Origin: Saprospiraceae bacterium
Lineage (GTDB): Bacteria > Bacteroidota > Bacteroidia > Chitinophagales > Saprospiraceae
Direction: 5' to 3'
Length of the DNA stretch: 64,000 nucleotides
Assembly (NCBI GenBank): GCA_041392805.1
Contig: JAWKLJ010000001.1
Location: 3,720,001-3,784,000, forward strand
Below the pieces are notes generated by a model. It worked only from the letters and a program-made list of their open reading frames with translations, did no database searches and was not told the DNA's origin. Below, piece by piece: positions 41,286-50,968 of this stretch; position 1 is the first letter of the stretch; each line of letters opens with the position of its first letter. The translations under genes and the position numbers were made by a program.

Positions 41286-43742
41286 TCAAGAAAGATAATT
41301 GCCAATGGTGACAATCTCTGCAAAAACACCCGCTGCGGTAACTTCTGCTCCTGCCCCTGGACCTCGTACGACTAAGGGTCTTTCTTTATAACGCTCCGTC
41401 GTAAAGACAATCATGTTGTCGCTTCCACTTAATCCATAAAATGGATGCGAATCATCAACCCCCTCTAAGGCTATCCTAGCTTCTCCTTCTGATAGCTTTG
41501 CTATCATTCTAAGTCGCTGCCCTTTTGCCGCTGCTTCTGCTTGTAACTGTTCAAAGTAGTCATCTACTTTCTCCAAAGCTTCAAAAAATGCTTCGACAGA
41601 AACGGCCTTTTGGCATTCCTCTGGTAATATATTTATAATTTTAATATCTTCGCTTTCTAAAGTCATCCCTGCCTCTCTTGCCAAAATCAATAATTTTCGC
41701 CTAACATCAACACCATTGAGATCAATGCGGGGATCAGGTTCTGTATATCCTTTTTCTCCAGCTTCTTTTACAATACGGCTGAAAGAAGTGCCTTTTTTAA
41801 AGGTGTTAAAAATGAAAGAAAGAGAGCCCGAAAGCACACCTTCTATCGTTGTAATCCGATCGCCGCTAATGATCAAATCTCGCAAGGTTGAAATAATTGG
41901 AAGGCCTGCTCCAACATTGGTTTCATACATGAATTGCACATCTCTCTTTTGGGCAATTTTTTTCAAGCGCTGATATTGTAAATAGGAAGAGGAGGTTGCA
42001 ACCTTATTTGGTGTAGAGATAGAAATGCTTGCATCTAAGATACCTTCATAAAAATCGGCGATCTTGTCATCTGCGGTGTTATCCACAAAAATAGTATTCG
42101 CCAAATTGAAGTTTTTCATTTTTTCTACAAAAGCAGCCAGATCAGTTGTTGCTGTTGAGGCATTTAAATCTTCTTTCCATCTACCAAGATCAATCCCGTT
42201 TTCATTAAACAGCATTTTTTTTGTGTTCGAAAGCCCGATTACCTTTATTTCTAATGATCGGTTTTTTTTGAGGTAATCTGCCTGCTGCCTGATTTGGTTC
42301 AAAAGTGTTCCCCCAATCAAACCAACGCCAACCATAAACAAATGTAACTCTTGGGTGTCCGATAAGAAAAAGGATTCATGCAAAGCATTCAATGCCTTCG
42401 CTTCATCATTCTTACTAATTACAACCGAAATATTGAGCTCTGATGATCCTTGTGCTATAGCCGTAGTATTGATCCCGTTTTTGCCCAGTGCTTGAAAAAG
42501 TCGCCCCGCAATTCCTGGCCGATACCTCATATTCTCTCCGATGATAGCAACCACCGCCAAATCATCTTCTACTTTTATCGGGTCAATGATTCCCATTTGC
42601 ATTTCATATTCAAATGCCTTTTCAACTCTCTTTTTTGCTTTGATAGCTAACTGAGGTTGAATGGCAAAACTAATGGCATGTTCCGATGACCCCTGGGTAA
42701 TCAGAATGACATTGATTTCAGCCTGGGCTAATGAATTGAACAAGCGAGCAGCTATTCCAGGAACACCGAACAATCCACTTCCCGAAAGGGTGAGCAAAGC
42801 AACATCTCCAATCGAAGAAATCCCTTTCACTGCTTCTCCCTGAGGATCTGCTTTTTCAGAAATCAAGGTACCTAGGAAAGCAGGATTAAAGGTGTTTTTT
42901 ATATAAAGCGGGATACCTTTTTGCAAAGCAGGCTGCAAGGTAGGGGGGTAAATTACTTTGGCTCCAAAATGAGACATTTCCATTGCCTCAGCATAAGTCA
43001 TAGTTGGAATGGTAAATGCTCTTTTTACCTTCCGTGGATCAGCTGTTAATACCCCATCTACATCAGTCCAAATCTCAATGACCTTTGCATTAAGTCCGGC
43101 AGCAATCAAAGAGGCCGTATAGTCCGAGCCCCCCCTGCCTAATGTGGTAGTGAGCCCCCCCTTCGCCGATGCAATAAATCCAGTCACCACTTGGATTTCA
43201 GGATGCTCTTTATAGTGATTTCGAATATTGGAATAGGTAAGATCAAAATCTACTTTTGCTGAACTGAAGCTCTTATCTGTTTTTATAATTTTACGCGCAT
43301 CTAAATAGCTAGCGTTGATTCCATTTTGCTTCAAGACAAAGGAAATGATATAGGCTGAATTGCGCTCGCCAAAACTCAAGACATAATCCATCGTTCGGGT
43401 AGAAGCTTCTCTAACCAAAAAAATACCATAGAGCAAATTTCGTAATACTTCATGGTTATTATCTAAGTGAGGAATCACTTGCTGAAGATAATCTTGCCCT
43501 AATAAAGCCCGCGCTGTTTCCGAGTGCCGTTCACTAAATTCCTCAAACATATCCAGGTAACGATCATCACCTTCAGCTGCTCGTTCACTCATATTAATCA
43601 ACATGTCGGTCACACCACCAAAAGCTGAAAACACGACCGTAAATTGATCGCCTCGAACATAGTATGACTTTAGGATTTCAACGATACCTTTGATTCGCTC
43701 TGGTTTGGCAACCGAAGAGCCACCGAATTTTAAAACCTTCAT
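41286..43742 (-). CDS. thrA: Bifunctional aspartokinase / homoserine dehydrogenase
   Basis: 818 residues, the full two-enzyme fusion. The aspartokinase part at about 1-290 starts MKVLKFGGSSVAKPERI and has TTLGRGGSDYTASLIAAGL. Two ACT regulatory segments lie at about 310-460 (LLTLSGSGLFGVPGIAARLFNSL and VAIIGENMRYRPGIAGRLFQAL). The homoserine dehydrogenase part at about 468-818 opens LFMVGVGLIGGTLLNQI (NAD(P) fold) and contains TNVGAGLPIISTLRDLI and GVLSGSLSFIFNTF. It carries the first and third steps from aspartate to threonine. The ACT domains imply threonine feedback. It is first in the thrABC operon; no Thr/Ile-rich leader peptide was found. Confidence 0.97.
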   Translation of the reverse strand: MKVLKFGGSSVAKPERIKGIVEILKSYYVRGDQFTVVFSAFGGVTDMLINMSERAAEGDDRYLDMFEEFSERHSETARALLGQDYLQQVIPHLDNNHEVLRNLLYGIFLVREASTRTMDYVLSFGERNSAYIISFVLKQNGINASYLDARKIIKTDKSFSSAKVDFDLTYSNIRNHYKEHPEIQVVTGFIASAKGGLTTTLGRGGSDYTASLIAAGLNAKVIEIWTDVDGVLTADPRKVKRAFTIPTMTYAEAMEMSHFGAKVIYPPTLQPALQKGIPLYIKNTFNPAFLGTLISEKADPQGEAVKGISSIGDVALLTLSGSGLFGVPGIAARLFNSLAQAEINVILITQGSSEHAISFAIQPQLAIKAKKRVEKAFEYEMQMGIIDPIKVEDDLAVVAIIGENMRYRPGIAGRLFQALGKNGINTTAIAQGSSELNISVVISKNDEAKALNALHESFFLSDTQELHLFMVGVGLIGGTLLNQIRQQADYLKKNRSLEIKVIGLSNTKKMLFNENGIDLGRWKEDLNASTATTDLAAFVEKMKNFNLANTIFVDNTADDKIADFYEGILDASISISTPNKVATSSSYLQYQRLKKIAQKRDVQFMYETNVGAGLPIISTLRDLIISGDRITTIEGVLSGSLSFIFNTFKKGTSFSRIVKEAGEKGYTEPDPRIDLNGVDVRRKLLILAREAGMTLESEDIKIINILPEECQKAVSVEAFFEALEKVDDYFEQLQAEAAAKGQRLRMIAKLSEGEARIALEGVDDSHPFYGLSGSDNMIVFTTERYKERPLVVRGPGAGAEVTAAGVFAEIVTIGNYLS

Positions 43743-43873
43743 ATTATGGGGGTTTTATGTATAACCAAACTTGATATTAGTTATGATAGAAAATTACTGT
43801 TGTAAAAGGATTGGTTAGGATTGTAAAAATCTAATAAACGCTTTCTAAAGCATCAATTGCTTGAAAGAAAGGG

Positions 43874-43881
43874 CAAAAGTA
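43874..43881 (-). promoter_or_regulatory. -7 box of the thr operon
   Basis: On the minus strand, TACTTTTG matches TAnnTTTG exactly. It predicts transcription from about 43867 with a leader of about 125 bases. The leader holds an AAGCA/TGCTT hairpin near 43847-43862 but no terminator or leader peptide. Confidence 0.5.
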
Positions 43882-43986
43882 TAGATTTTTGCTTAGGAGT
43901 TTATGCTGGTAAATATATATTTTCTAATACTCCCTTAGATAGTACGAGATATTAGAGGGAAGGCTTCACTTGTGTCTGTTTTTTTT

Positions 43987-45507
43987 TCAGACGTCAGCAA
44001 AAGAGAGGATTTCTTCAATAAATTTTCGATCATTGGCCAAACGCGGAACTTTGTGTTGACCACCTAATTTCCCTTTAGCACGCATCCACTGCTGAAAAGT
44101 CCCCGGATGCAAAACCCTGAGTTCTAATCGCTCCAAAGCTATGCTCTTAAAACGCTTTGCCTCATAGTCGGAATTGATAGCCTGAAGATTTTTATCCAGG
44201 AGCTGACTGAATAACGCTAAATTGGCAGGAGCTTGTTCAAACTCAATTAACCATTCATGCCTCCCTCTTTCCCCTTGCCGAAAATAAACAGGGGCTACCG
44301 TATAGTCTATGACAGTGGCATGGGTTTCTTCACAAGTTTTAGCCAAGGCCTTATCAGTGTTGTCTACCATGACCTCTTCCCCAAAAGCATTGACAAATTG
44401 CTTGGTCCGGCCTGTTACTTGTATTTTGTATGGGTAGGTAGAAGTAAATATAATCGTATCGCCCAGTATGTATCGCCATAATCCGGCATTAGTGCTAATA
44501 ACCAGCGCATAATTTTTTCCGACTTCTACCTCTGAAAGGGGAATAGCCCTTGGGTATTCTTTATTCCATTCTTCTACCGGCAAGAATTCGTAATAAATAC
44601 CATTATCCAATAATAACAACATATCATTAGTCCCGAAATCATCCTGAACAGCAAAAAAACCTTCGGATGCATTATAAGTTTCCTGGTAACTGAAGGTGTC
44701 TGAAGGAAAGAAGGATTTAAATTGCTCCTTGTAAGGGATAAAACTAACACCTCCATGAATATATCCTTGTATGGCCGGCCACACTTCCAGCAGGTGCTGC
44801 TTCTTTGTTAATTCCAAAATTCTGCGCAACAATACCACGGTCCAAGTAGGTACCCCTCCTATCATGACGAGATTGGGTGTAGCAGCAGCAATCTTTGCTA
44901 GTTTTTCCAGCTTTTCTTCCCAATTAGACAATAAGGCAGTGTTAAAGTCCGGGATAAAAAAAGGTCTACCGACAAATGGCATATGGCTGATCATAATAGC
45001 CGATACATCGCCAATCATAGTTTTAGGATAAGCCGGAAAGCGTTCAATCGAGCCTCCCATCAGCAAACTCTTACATTCAAATTGCCTGGCGTCCGGTCGA
45101 TTATGATAAAATAGGGTCATGGTATCCCAGGTTCCACGTATATGACAGTATTTTCGGCTTTGACTTGTAACGGGAATGTACTTGCTTTTATCGCTAGTCG
45201 TTCCAGACGATTTCGAGAACCATCTAACCTGTCCACTCCAAAGCACGTCTTTCTCACCATACATCATACGTTGAATATAAGGCTTGACATCTTCGTAATG
45301 ATTAACAGGAACCCGGTCCATAAAATCTTTTATGCTATGAATATGCTTATAACCATAATTTTTACCCCATACCGTATGCCGGGTTGTTTCGATGAGCTGT
45401 TTTAGGAGTGCTTGCTGAACTTCATGCGGATGCTGCATATAGTGCTGAATGCTTCTATAGCGCTGTTTATAGTAAGACCGGAAAAGTTGGTTAATGAATT
45501 TTCTCAT
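43987..45507 (-). CDS. GH3-family acyl-adenylate/acyl-amide synthetase-like protein
   Basis: 506 residues. GH3 (auxin-responsive promoter) family blocks: FSKSSGTTSDKSKYIPVT (P-loop-like phosphate motif), YNASEGFFAVQDD, LLLDNGIYYEFLPV, LWRYILGDTIIFTS, QVTGRTKQFVNAFGEEVMVDN (hinge), and the C-terminal GKLGGQHKVPRL. GH3 enzymes in plants join an amino acid to a plant hormone via an acyl-AMP; the bacterial substrate is not known. The protein is soluble, with no signal peptide. It starts after a 150-bp gap from uvrA and is well separated from thrA. Confidence 0.92.
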   Translation of the reverse strand: MRKFINQLFRSYYKQRYRSIQHYMQHPHEVQQALLKQLIETTRHTVWGKNYGYKHIHSIKDFMDRVPVNHYEDVKPYIQRMMYGEKDVLWSGQVRWFSKSSGTTSDKSKYIPVTSQSRKYCHIRGTWDTMTLFYHNRPDARQFECKSLLMGGSIERFPAYPKTMIGDVSAIMISHMPFVGRPFFIPDFNTALLSNWEEKLEKLAKIAAATPNLVMIGGVPTWTVVLLRRILELTKKQHLLEVWPAIQGYIHGGVSFIPYKEQFKSFFPSDTFSYQETYNASEGFFAVQDDFGTNDMLLLLDNGIYYEFLPVEEWNKEYPRAIPLSEVEVGKNYALVISTNAGLWRYILGDTIIFTSTYPYKIQVTGRTKQFVNAFGEEVMVDNTDKALAKTCEETHATVIDYTVAPVYFRQGERGRHEWLIEFEQAPANLALFSQLLDKNLQAINSDYEAKRFKSIALERLELRVLHPGTFQQWMRAKGKLGGQHKVPRLANDRKFIEEILSFADV

Positions 45508-45660
45508 AGCCCAGAAGTATTATAACTCCATTTGCCTATATACAAATAAAATTTTATGTGGCAAAATCTAATTGGGCAACCTTGTTCAGCCTTTATTATA
45601 CAATTTACAGTATTTTAAGGAAAAAAGCCAGTATTATATAAAAACAAATAAAACGGGATT

Positions 45661-48525
45661 TTAGCTTAGTTCATGCTGCAGGAAATACCCTGTATGGCTA
45701 TCTTTAATTTGAGTAATCGCTTCGGGAGTACCAATTCCGACCACCACTCCACCTCGGTGCCCTCCTTCTGGTCCCATATCAATGATCGCATCCGCTACCT
45801 TGATCACATCCATATTATGTTCTATCACAATAATCGTATTCCCTTTATTTACTAATTTATTAAGTACCCCCAACAACTGTTTGATATCTTGAAAATGCAA
45901 TCCGGTGGTCGGCTCATCCAAAATATAGACCGTGTTACCTGTATCTCTCTTGGATAACTCCTCTGCCAATTTTACCCGCTGGGCCTCTCCGCCAGATAAT
46001 GTTGTGGCTTGTTGCCCTAAGGTGATATAACCCAACCCTACATCATTCAGCGTCTTTAGCTTTCTATATATATTCGGAATATTCTGAAAAAAATCGACAG
46101 CTTCTCTTACTGGCATGTCTAACACATCACTTATTGATTTGCCTTTATATAAAATTTCCCGCGTTTCTCTATTATAGCGTTTTCCCAGACAATTTTCGCA
46201 TTCTACGTAAACGTCTGGTAAAAAGTTCATTTCAATCATTCGCATACCGGACCCTTCGCAGACCTCACATCTTCCCCCTTTCACATTAAAAGAAAAACGC
46301 CCTGGTTTGTACCCTCTAATTTTGGCTTCAGGCAAATCAGAAAACAATTTTCGAATAGGGGTGAAGACACCTGTATAGGTTGATGGGTTGGAGCGAGGGG
46401 TTCGCCCAATCGGCGATTGATCTATCTCAATAACTTTATCGACATGCTCCAAGCCTTTCACGCTTTCATAAGGCATTGGTTTTTTCAAACTTTTATAAAA
46501 GTGTTGGCGCAAAATAGGATAAAGCGTCTCATTAATCAAGGTCGATTTTCCGCTACCTGATACACCCGTAATACAACAGAAAATGCCAAGCGGGATTTTA
46601 ATACTTACATCTTTTAGGTTATTTCCGGTAGCTCCAGTCAATTCTAAAAAATGACCATTCCCCTTTCTTCTTTTTTTGGGTACTTCAATTTTCTCTCTGC
46701 CATTCAAATAAGCAGAAGTTACGGTTGCGTTTTTAATAAATTGCTGAGGTATACCCTCTCCTACTAATTCTCCCCCTAGTTGCCCGGCTCCAGGTCCCAA
46801 ATCAATCAAATAATCTGAAGCCATCATGATATCCTTATCATGCTCCACTACCAAAACAGTATTTCCTATTCCAGCAAGCTCTTTAAGTGATTCTATCAAC
46901 TTTTGATTATCCCTCTGATGAAGGCCGATACTCGGTTCATCCAAAATATAGGTTATACCTGTTAATTGAGATCCAATCTGGGTTGCCAGCCGTATTCGCT
47001 GAGACTCTCCACCAGACAAAGTTCTCGCAGGCCTGTTCAAACTCAAATAATCTAACCCGACATGCAATAAAAAACCAATACGGAACCGAATCTCCTTTAA
47101 AATATCCTTTGCGATGAGTTTTTGTCGTTCCGACAATTGCGCTTCTACCTCTTCCATCCATTGATGCAAATCCGAAATATCCAACGCTGCTAATTCCGCA
47201 ATGTTTTTATCATTAATTTTAAAATGGAGCGATTCCTTTTTCAACCGCAGGCCATTGCATTCCGGACAAACGTCAATACTCAAAAAATCTTCCGCCCATC
47301 TCCGAATCTTTTCCGATGTCGAGGTTTTATACCATCGCTCCAACATTTGAACTAAACCCTCATATGCCAGATTGTAAGAATAATCCTGCTTTCCATAATT
47401 GACGGAAATCTCGAAACTATCATCTCCCCCATTCAAAATCGTATCAAGTGCCTTCTCGGGAAGGTCTTTTAACGGAGTGGAAAAAGAAAACTTGTATTTT
47501 TTAGCAATCGCCCGTAATTGCTTGAAAGTCATATTATCCCGAACTTCACCCAAGGGAACAATGCCTATCTCGTTAATAGACTTGGTATCATCGGGAATGA
47601 CTTTGTCCATGTCCACTTTGTGCATCATTCCCAGCCCTTTACAATTAGGACAAGCCCCATACGGTGAGTTAAAGGAAAAAGAATTGGGCGAAGGTTCTTC
47701 GTAAGAAATACCAGAGATAGGATCCATTAGATGTTTACTCAACATCGTCACATCCGTAGCATCATGTTCCATGACCATCAGTAAACCATTGCCTATGCGC
47801 AAAGAGGTCTGCAAGGATTCTGCAATCCGCTCCCGCCTGTCTGCTATGACTTTTAAGCGGTCAACAACTACCTCTATATCATGGATTTTGTAACGATCAA
47901 CTTGCATTCCCGATTTTAGATCGGTAATCTCACCATCAATTCTGACTTTGGCAAACCCTTGTTTTCTAACCTGATCAAACAACTCTCTATAATGTCCCTT
48001 CCGGCCTCGAACCAAGGGAGCCAGCAGCAAAATTTTGCGGCCCTCATATTGTTCAAAAATGAGATCCTTCATTTGCTCCTCACTATATCGCACCATTTTT
48101 TTACCTGTCTCAAAGGAATAAGCCTCCCCTATACGGGCAAATAAAAGCCGCATAAAATCATAAACTTCTGTAATGGTTCCAACCGTTGACCGAGGGTTTT
48201 TACCCGTTGTTTTTTGTTCAATTGAGATGACAGGACTTAGCCCCGAAATGTTTTCAACATCAGGACGCTCCATCTCGCCAATAAATTGACGGGCATAAGC
48301 CGTGAAGGTTTCCATATAGCGCCTTTGCCCTTCTGCATATATGGTATCAAAAGCAAGAGAGGATTTTCCACTGCCACTGATACCGGTCACGACCACCAGC
48401 TTATTTCGCGGAATCCGGACATTGATGTCCTTTAAATTGTGTACCCGTGCCCCTGTAACTTCGATATAATCTCCAGCAAAAATATCGCCGTTTTCACTTA
48501 TTCCGTTTTGATTATCTTTTGCCAT
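45661..48525 (-). CDS. uvrA: Excinuclease ABC subunit A
   Basis: 954 residues, normal for UvrA. It is a duplicated ABC ATPase with zinc modules. The first Walker A is GISGSGKSSLAFDTIYAEGQRRYMETF (about 49-75), with signature LSGGESQRIRLATQIGSQLTGITYILDEPSIGLHQRD. The second Walker A is GVSGSGKSTLINETLY, with TLSGGEAQRVKLAEELS and ILDEPTTGLHF. Zinc-finger Cys pairs are CPNC, CPEC, CEVC and CENC. UvrA dimers with UvrB find bulky lesions for nucleotide excision repair. A -7 box match, TAAATTTG on the minus strand (48607-48614), lies about 80 bp upstream. Confidence 0.98.
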   Translation of the reverse strand: MAKDNQNGISENGDIFAGDYIEVTGARVHNLKDINVRIPRNKLVVVTGISGSGKSSLAFDTIYAEGQRRYMETFTAYARQFIGEMERPDVENISGLSPVISIEQKTTGKNPRSTVGTITEVYDFMRLLFARIGEAYSFETGKKMVRYSEEQMKDLIFEQYEGRKILLLAPLVRGRKGHYRELFDQVRKQGFAKVRIDGEITDLKSGMQVDRYKIHDIEVVVDRLKVIADRRERIAESLQTSLRIGNGLLMVMEHDATDVTMLSKHLMDPISGISYEEPSPNSFSFNSPYGACPNCKGLGMMHKVDMDKVIPDDTKSINEIGIVPLGEVRDNMTFKQLRAIAKKYKFSFSTPLKDLPEKALDTILNGGDDSFEISVNYGKQDYSYNLAYEGLVQMLERWYKTSTSEKIRRWAEDFLSIDVCPECNGLRLKKESLHFKINDKNIAELAALDISDLHQWMEEVEAQLSERQKLIAKDILKEIRFRIGFLLHVGLDYLSLNRPARTLSGGESQRIRLATQIGSQLTGITYILDEPSIGLHQRDNQKLIESLKELAGIGNTVLVVEHDKDIMMASDYLIDLGPGAGQLGGELVGEGIPQQFIKNATVTSAYLNGREKIEVPKKRRKGNGHFLELTGATGNNLKDVSIKIPLGIFCCITGVSGSGKSTLINETLYPILRQHFYKSLKKPMPYESVKGLEHVDKVIEIDQSPIGRTPRSNPSTYTGVFTPIRKLFSDLPEAKIRGYKPGRFSFNVKGGRCEVCEGSGMRMIEMNFLPDVYVECENCLGKRYNRETREILYKGKSISDVLDMPVREAVDFFQNIPNIYRKLKTLNDVGLGYITLGQQATTLSGGEAQRVKLAEELSKRDTGNTVYILDEPTTGLHFQDIKQLLGVLNKLVNKGNTIIVIEHNMDVIKVADAIIDMGPEGGHRGGVVVGIGTPEAITQIKDSHTGYFLQHELS

Positions 48526-48606
48526 AGGTTTTTATGTCCAGCGAGCAGATTCTCGTCAATACACTTTCTTGAACAAGTATTAATTACATGATGTTTAGCC
48601 AAAAGG

Positions 48607-48614
48607 CAAATTTA
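48607..48614 (-). promoter_or_regulatory. -7 box of uvrA
   Basis: TAAATTTG on the minus strand fits TAnnTTTG. It would give a leader of about 75 bases to the uvrA ATG. No clear -33 TTG and no SOS-type palindrome was seen. Confidence 0.4.
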
Positions 48615-48704
48615 CGTAATGAAGAGGGGAAAAGAAATTAATTTTCAGCTCTTATTTAACCCAACCGCCTTAAGTTGTAAAAGGAAAGGATAAACACCGT
48701 TTTT

Positions 48705-49523
48705 TTATAATTCTAACAACAAGGTTTTTACGATTTTCCTCATTTTGGGTTCTGCTGATTTCGCTGTGGCGATTACATCTTCTAATGTAGTTGTTCTAAT
48801 AGCTGATAAAGGGTAACATTTATTGGTTACCACAGACAGAACAAAGACAGGCAAATCCATATGGCGGGCAACCAAAACTTCAGGAATAGTAGACATTCCG
48901 ACAAGGTCTCCTCCTAGCGCATGAATGAAATTGTACTCTGCAGGTGTCTCTAAACTTGGACCTTGTAAACCCAGATAGACACCTTCGTGCGCTCGAATGT
49001 TATTGGCTTTTGCAATGGCCATAGCTCTTGCATTTAGACCTCGATCATAGGTCGCCAGCATATCTGGAAAACGTGGACCTAAACGTTCATCATTTTCTCC
49101 GCGCAATGGATGCTCAGGTTGCATGTTGATATGATCACGAACAAAAACAATATCTCCAGCTGCATAATCGGGATTAGTTCCTCCAGCTGCATTTGAAATA
49201 ATAAGGCGTTGAATGCCTAAAAACTTAAGCACCCGGACAGGAAAGGTGACTTGCTTCATACTATATCCCTCGTAATAGTGAAAGCGGCCGGCCATAGCCA
49301 CCACAGCAACCCCGTCTAAATATCCAAAGATCAATTGCCCCTTATGACTAGCAACGGTAGAAACGGGAAAATAAGGTATATCTTTATAATCAATAGCTGC
49401 TACTTGCGCTATATCTTCAGCCAACTCTCCTAGCCCAGTACCAAGAATAATTCCAAATTTGGGACTAAAATCCACCTGTGCTTTTAAAAAATTTATGGCT
49501 TCTTGTATTTGGTCGAAAAGCAT
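48705..49523 (-). CDS. punA: Purine nucleoside phosphorylase
   Basis: 272 residues, the trimeric PNP (PNP-I) class. Blocks: FGIILGTGLGELAEDI (phosphate loop), STVASHKGQLIFGYLDG, MAGRFHYYEGYSMKQVTFPVRV, ISNAAGGTNPDYAAGDIVFVRDHINM, YLGLQGPSLETPAEYN (Glu for the base), and GGDLVGMSTIPEVLVARHM with the Asn in VVTNKC. It splits inosine and guanosine with phosphate for salvage. It lies 1 bp after the M50/TPR gene and is translationally coupled to it, an unusual partnership. Confidence 0.96.
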   Translation of the reverse strand: MLFDQIQEAINFLKAQVDFSPKFGIILGTGLGELAEDIAQVAAIDYKDIPYFPVSTVASHKGQLIFGYLDGVAVVAMAGRFHYYEGYSMKQVTFPVRVLKFLGIQRLIISNAAGGTNPDYAAGDIVFVRDHINMQPEHPLRGENDERLGPRFPDMLATYDRGLNARAMAIAKANNIRAHEGVYLGLQGPSLETPAEYNFIHALGGDLVGMSTIPEVLVARHMDLPVFVLSVVTNKCYPLSAIRTTTLEDVIATAKSAEPKMRKIVKTLLLEL

Positions 49524-49524
49524 A

Positions 49525-50709
49525 TCAGTAATTTTTTCTTTCTATCTCCTGTCTGACTTCTTCCATTTTATAATCTAGGCCATGAAAGGTATTACCAAGG
49601 GCCTTTGCTTTTTCAAAATGGTATAAAGCTAGCTCATTTTCGCTCCTGCGTTCGTAGTACAGCCCCAAATGCAAATGTATTTGGTGATGATCCTCCAATT
49701 GGAGCGCAGTCGTCAAATCAGACTTCGCCATCTCCCAATCCTGCATATGAACGAACAACCTCCCCCTGAAAGCATAAGCCAAGGCCAGCCGGTCATTCAT
49801 CCGTAATGCAATATCGAGTTCCTTCATGGCAAGGCTATATTCTCCCAGATGAAAAAGGGCTTGCCCCTTTTTAGATATTACGTTCGCATTTCTATAATGA
49901 ACGTACAAAAATTCGGAATAACATTTTACAGCATTCTTATAATCTTCCACATTAAAAAATAAATCCCCCAGCGTTTCATACTCATGTACTTTTAACTTTC
50001 GAATCGCCATCTCTTCTAGAAAAAAATCCAGTGCTGTTTGGTTTTGCTTCAGTTGAATATGGCAATCTAAAATCCGCTCTTTCAGTATCTTCTTATCAAA
50101 CCCTTCTTCAAAAATTTGATAAAAAGTTTCAAGAGCAGCATCAAAATCACTCGCATGATATAACTCAAGTCCTTTAAAATAAGCATCAGGCAAAGGGCCT
50201 TCCGCTAATAGCATTTTGAGTTGGTATCCATCATTATAACAAAGCATACCATCGTGCAACTTGATGGCCTGCTGATTAGGTATGATATTGATGAAAAAAT
50301 CCCAAATGGAAGAAAAGAAAAACAATAAGCACAATGCCTTCAGAAAGACGTTCATGGCTATAAAGACCAATAGATACATCAAAACACTAGCCAATAAAAG
50401 GCTAATGAATGGCCCACCCAAAACAATTACCAACATTTGCCAACGTGGTTGGGTTGTTCTTTGATGTACACACATCCCCAGGTTCCAATCAAGAATGTTA
50501 AACTTCAAATAAAGCTTTAAACGCCCTATCTGAATTTTCAAACTTTTGGTTATATCACCATAGGATCCAACATAAACAACTACTTCGCCCTCAGCAAATA
50601 ATAAAGAAGGTATGGCATGACCCAATTCATGCAATAATGTGGTGATTGACCTAATGCTAAGTACAACCAAAATACCTAAAATAGCCAGGAGCACCCCAGT
50701 AATAATCAT
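49525..50709 (-). CDS. M50-type membrane protease fused to TPR repeats
   Basis: 394 residues. The N-terminal half is membrane-bound with HELGH at about 27-31 in TM1 (the HExxH zinc motif), a second hydrophobic pair at about 92-140, and the later NIIPNQQAIKLHDG, which fits the site-2-protease third-ligand pattern N-x2-P...DG. Residues about 175-390 are four to five TPRs (for example ADLFF-type AYAFRGRLFVHMQDWEMAKSDLTTALQLEDHHQIHLHLGLYYERR). So it combines an intramembrane-type zinc site with a protein-binding arm, which could process or sense envelope proteins. It is coupled to punA by a 1-bp gap. Confidence 0.85.
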   Translation of the reverse strand: MIITGVLLAILGILVVLSIRSITTLLHELGHAIPSLLFAEGEVVVYVGSYGDITKSLKIQIGRLKLYLKFNILDWNLGMCVHQRTTQPRWQMLVIVLGGPFISLLLASVLMYLLVFIAMNVFLKALCLLFFFSSIWDFFINIIPNQQAIKLHDGMLCYNDGYQLKMLLAEGPLPDAYFKGLELYHASDFDAALETFYQIFEEGFDKKILKERILDCHIQLKQNQTALDFFLEEMAIRKLKVHEYETLGDLFFNVEDYKNAVKCYSEFLYVHYRNANVISKKGQALFHLGEYSLAMKELDIALRMNDRLALAYAFRGRLFVHMQDWEMAKSDLTTALQLEDHHQIHLHLGLYYERRSENELALYHFEKAKALGNTFHGLDYKMEEVRQEIERKNY

Positions 50710-50890
50710 TTTTCAATCTATTAGTCAGTCCGCCAAGGTATTAAGAGCTTGTCTAAGAAATTAAGCAACAATACTAAGAAAAATACAATTATTTTGATTA
50801 AAATGATTGTCAAGACAACGGTCAAGTATAAAGGCCAATCGGTAGGTATCTATAAGAAAATGGCTATTTTATCTTCATTATACACGCTAG

Positions 50891-50936
50891 AAAAAAAGAA
50901 ACCTCCTGAGGTTATCGTTAAACATCAGGAGGCATT
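50891..50936 (-). terminator. Intrinsic terminator of ctaA
   Basis: On the minus strand, CCTCCTGA pairs with TCAGGAGG around a 15-base loop, then a run of seven T. It begins about 32 bp after the ctaA stop. Confidence 0.88.
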
Positions 50937-50968
50937 TTCTTTAGTATCAATAAGTTAGATTAACAAAT

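Noticed and set aside
43743..43880. Possible threonine/isoleucine leader peptide attenuator before thrA
   Set aside because: The minus-strand leader has no ORF rich in Thr or Ile codons and no terminator hairpin with T-run, so classic thr attenuation is not supported.
50749..50958. Plus-strand ORF of about 69 codons between the M50/TPR and ctaA genes
   Set aside because: It starts at a TTG, is Lys-rich and low-complexity, and its second half is the minus-strand ctaA terminator. No promoter or family content.
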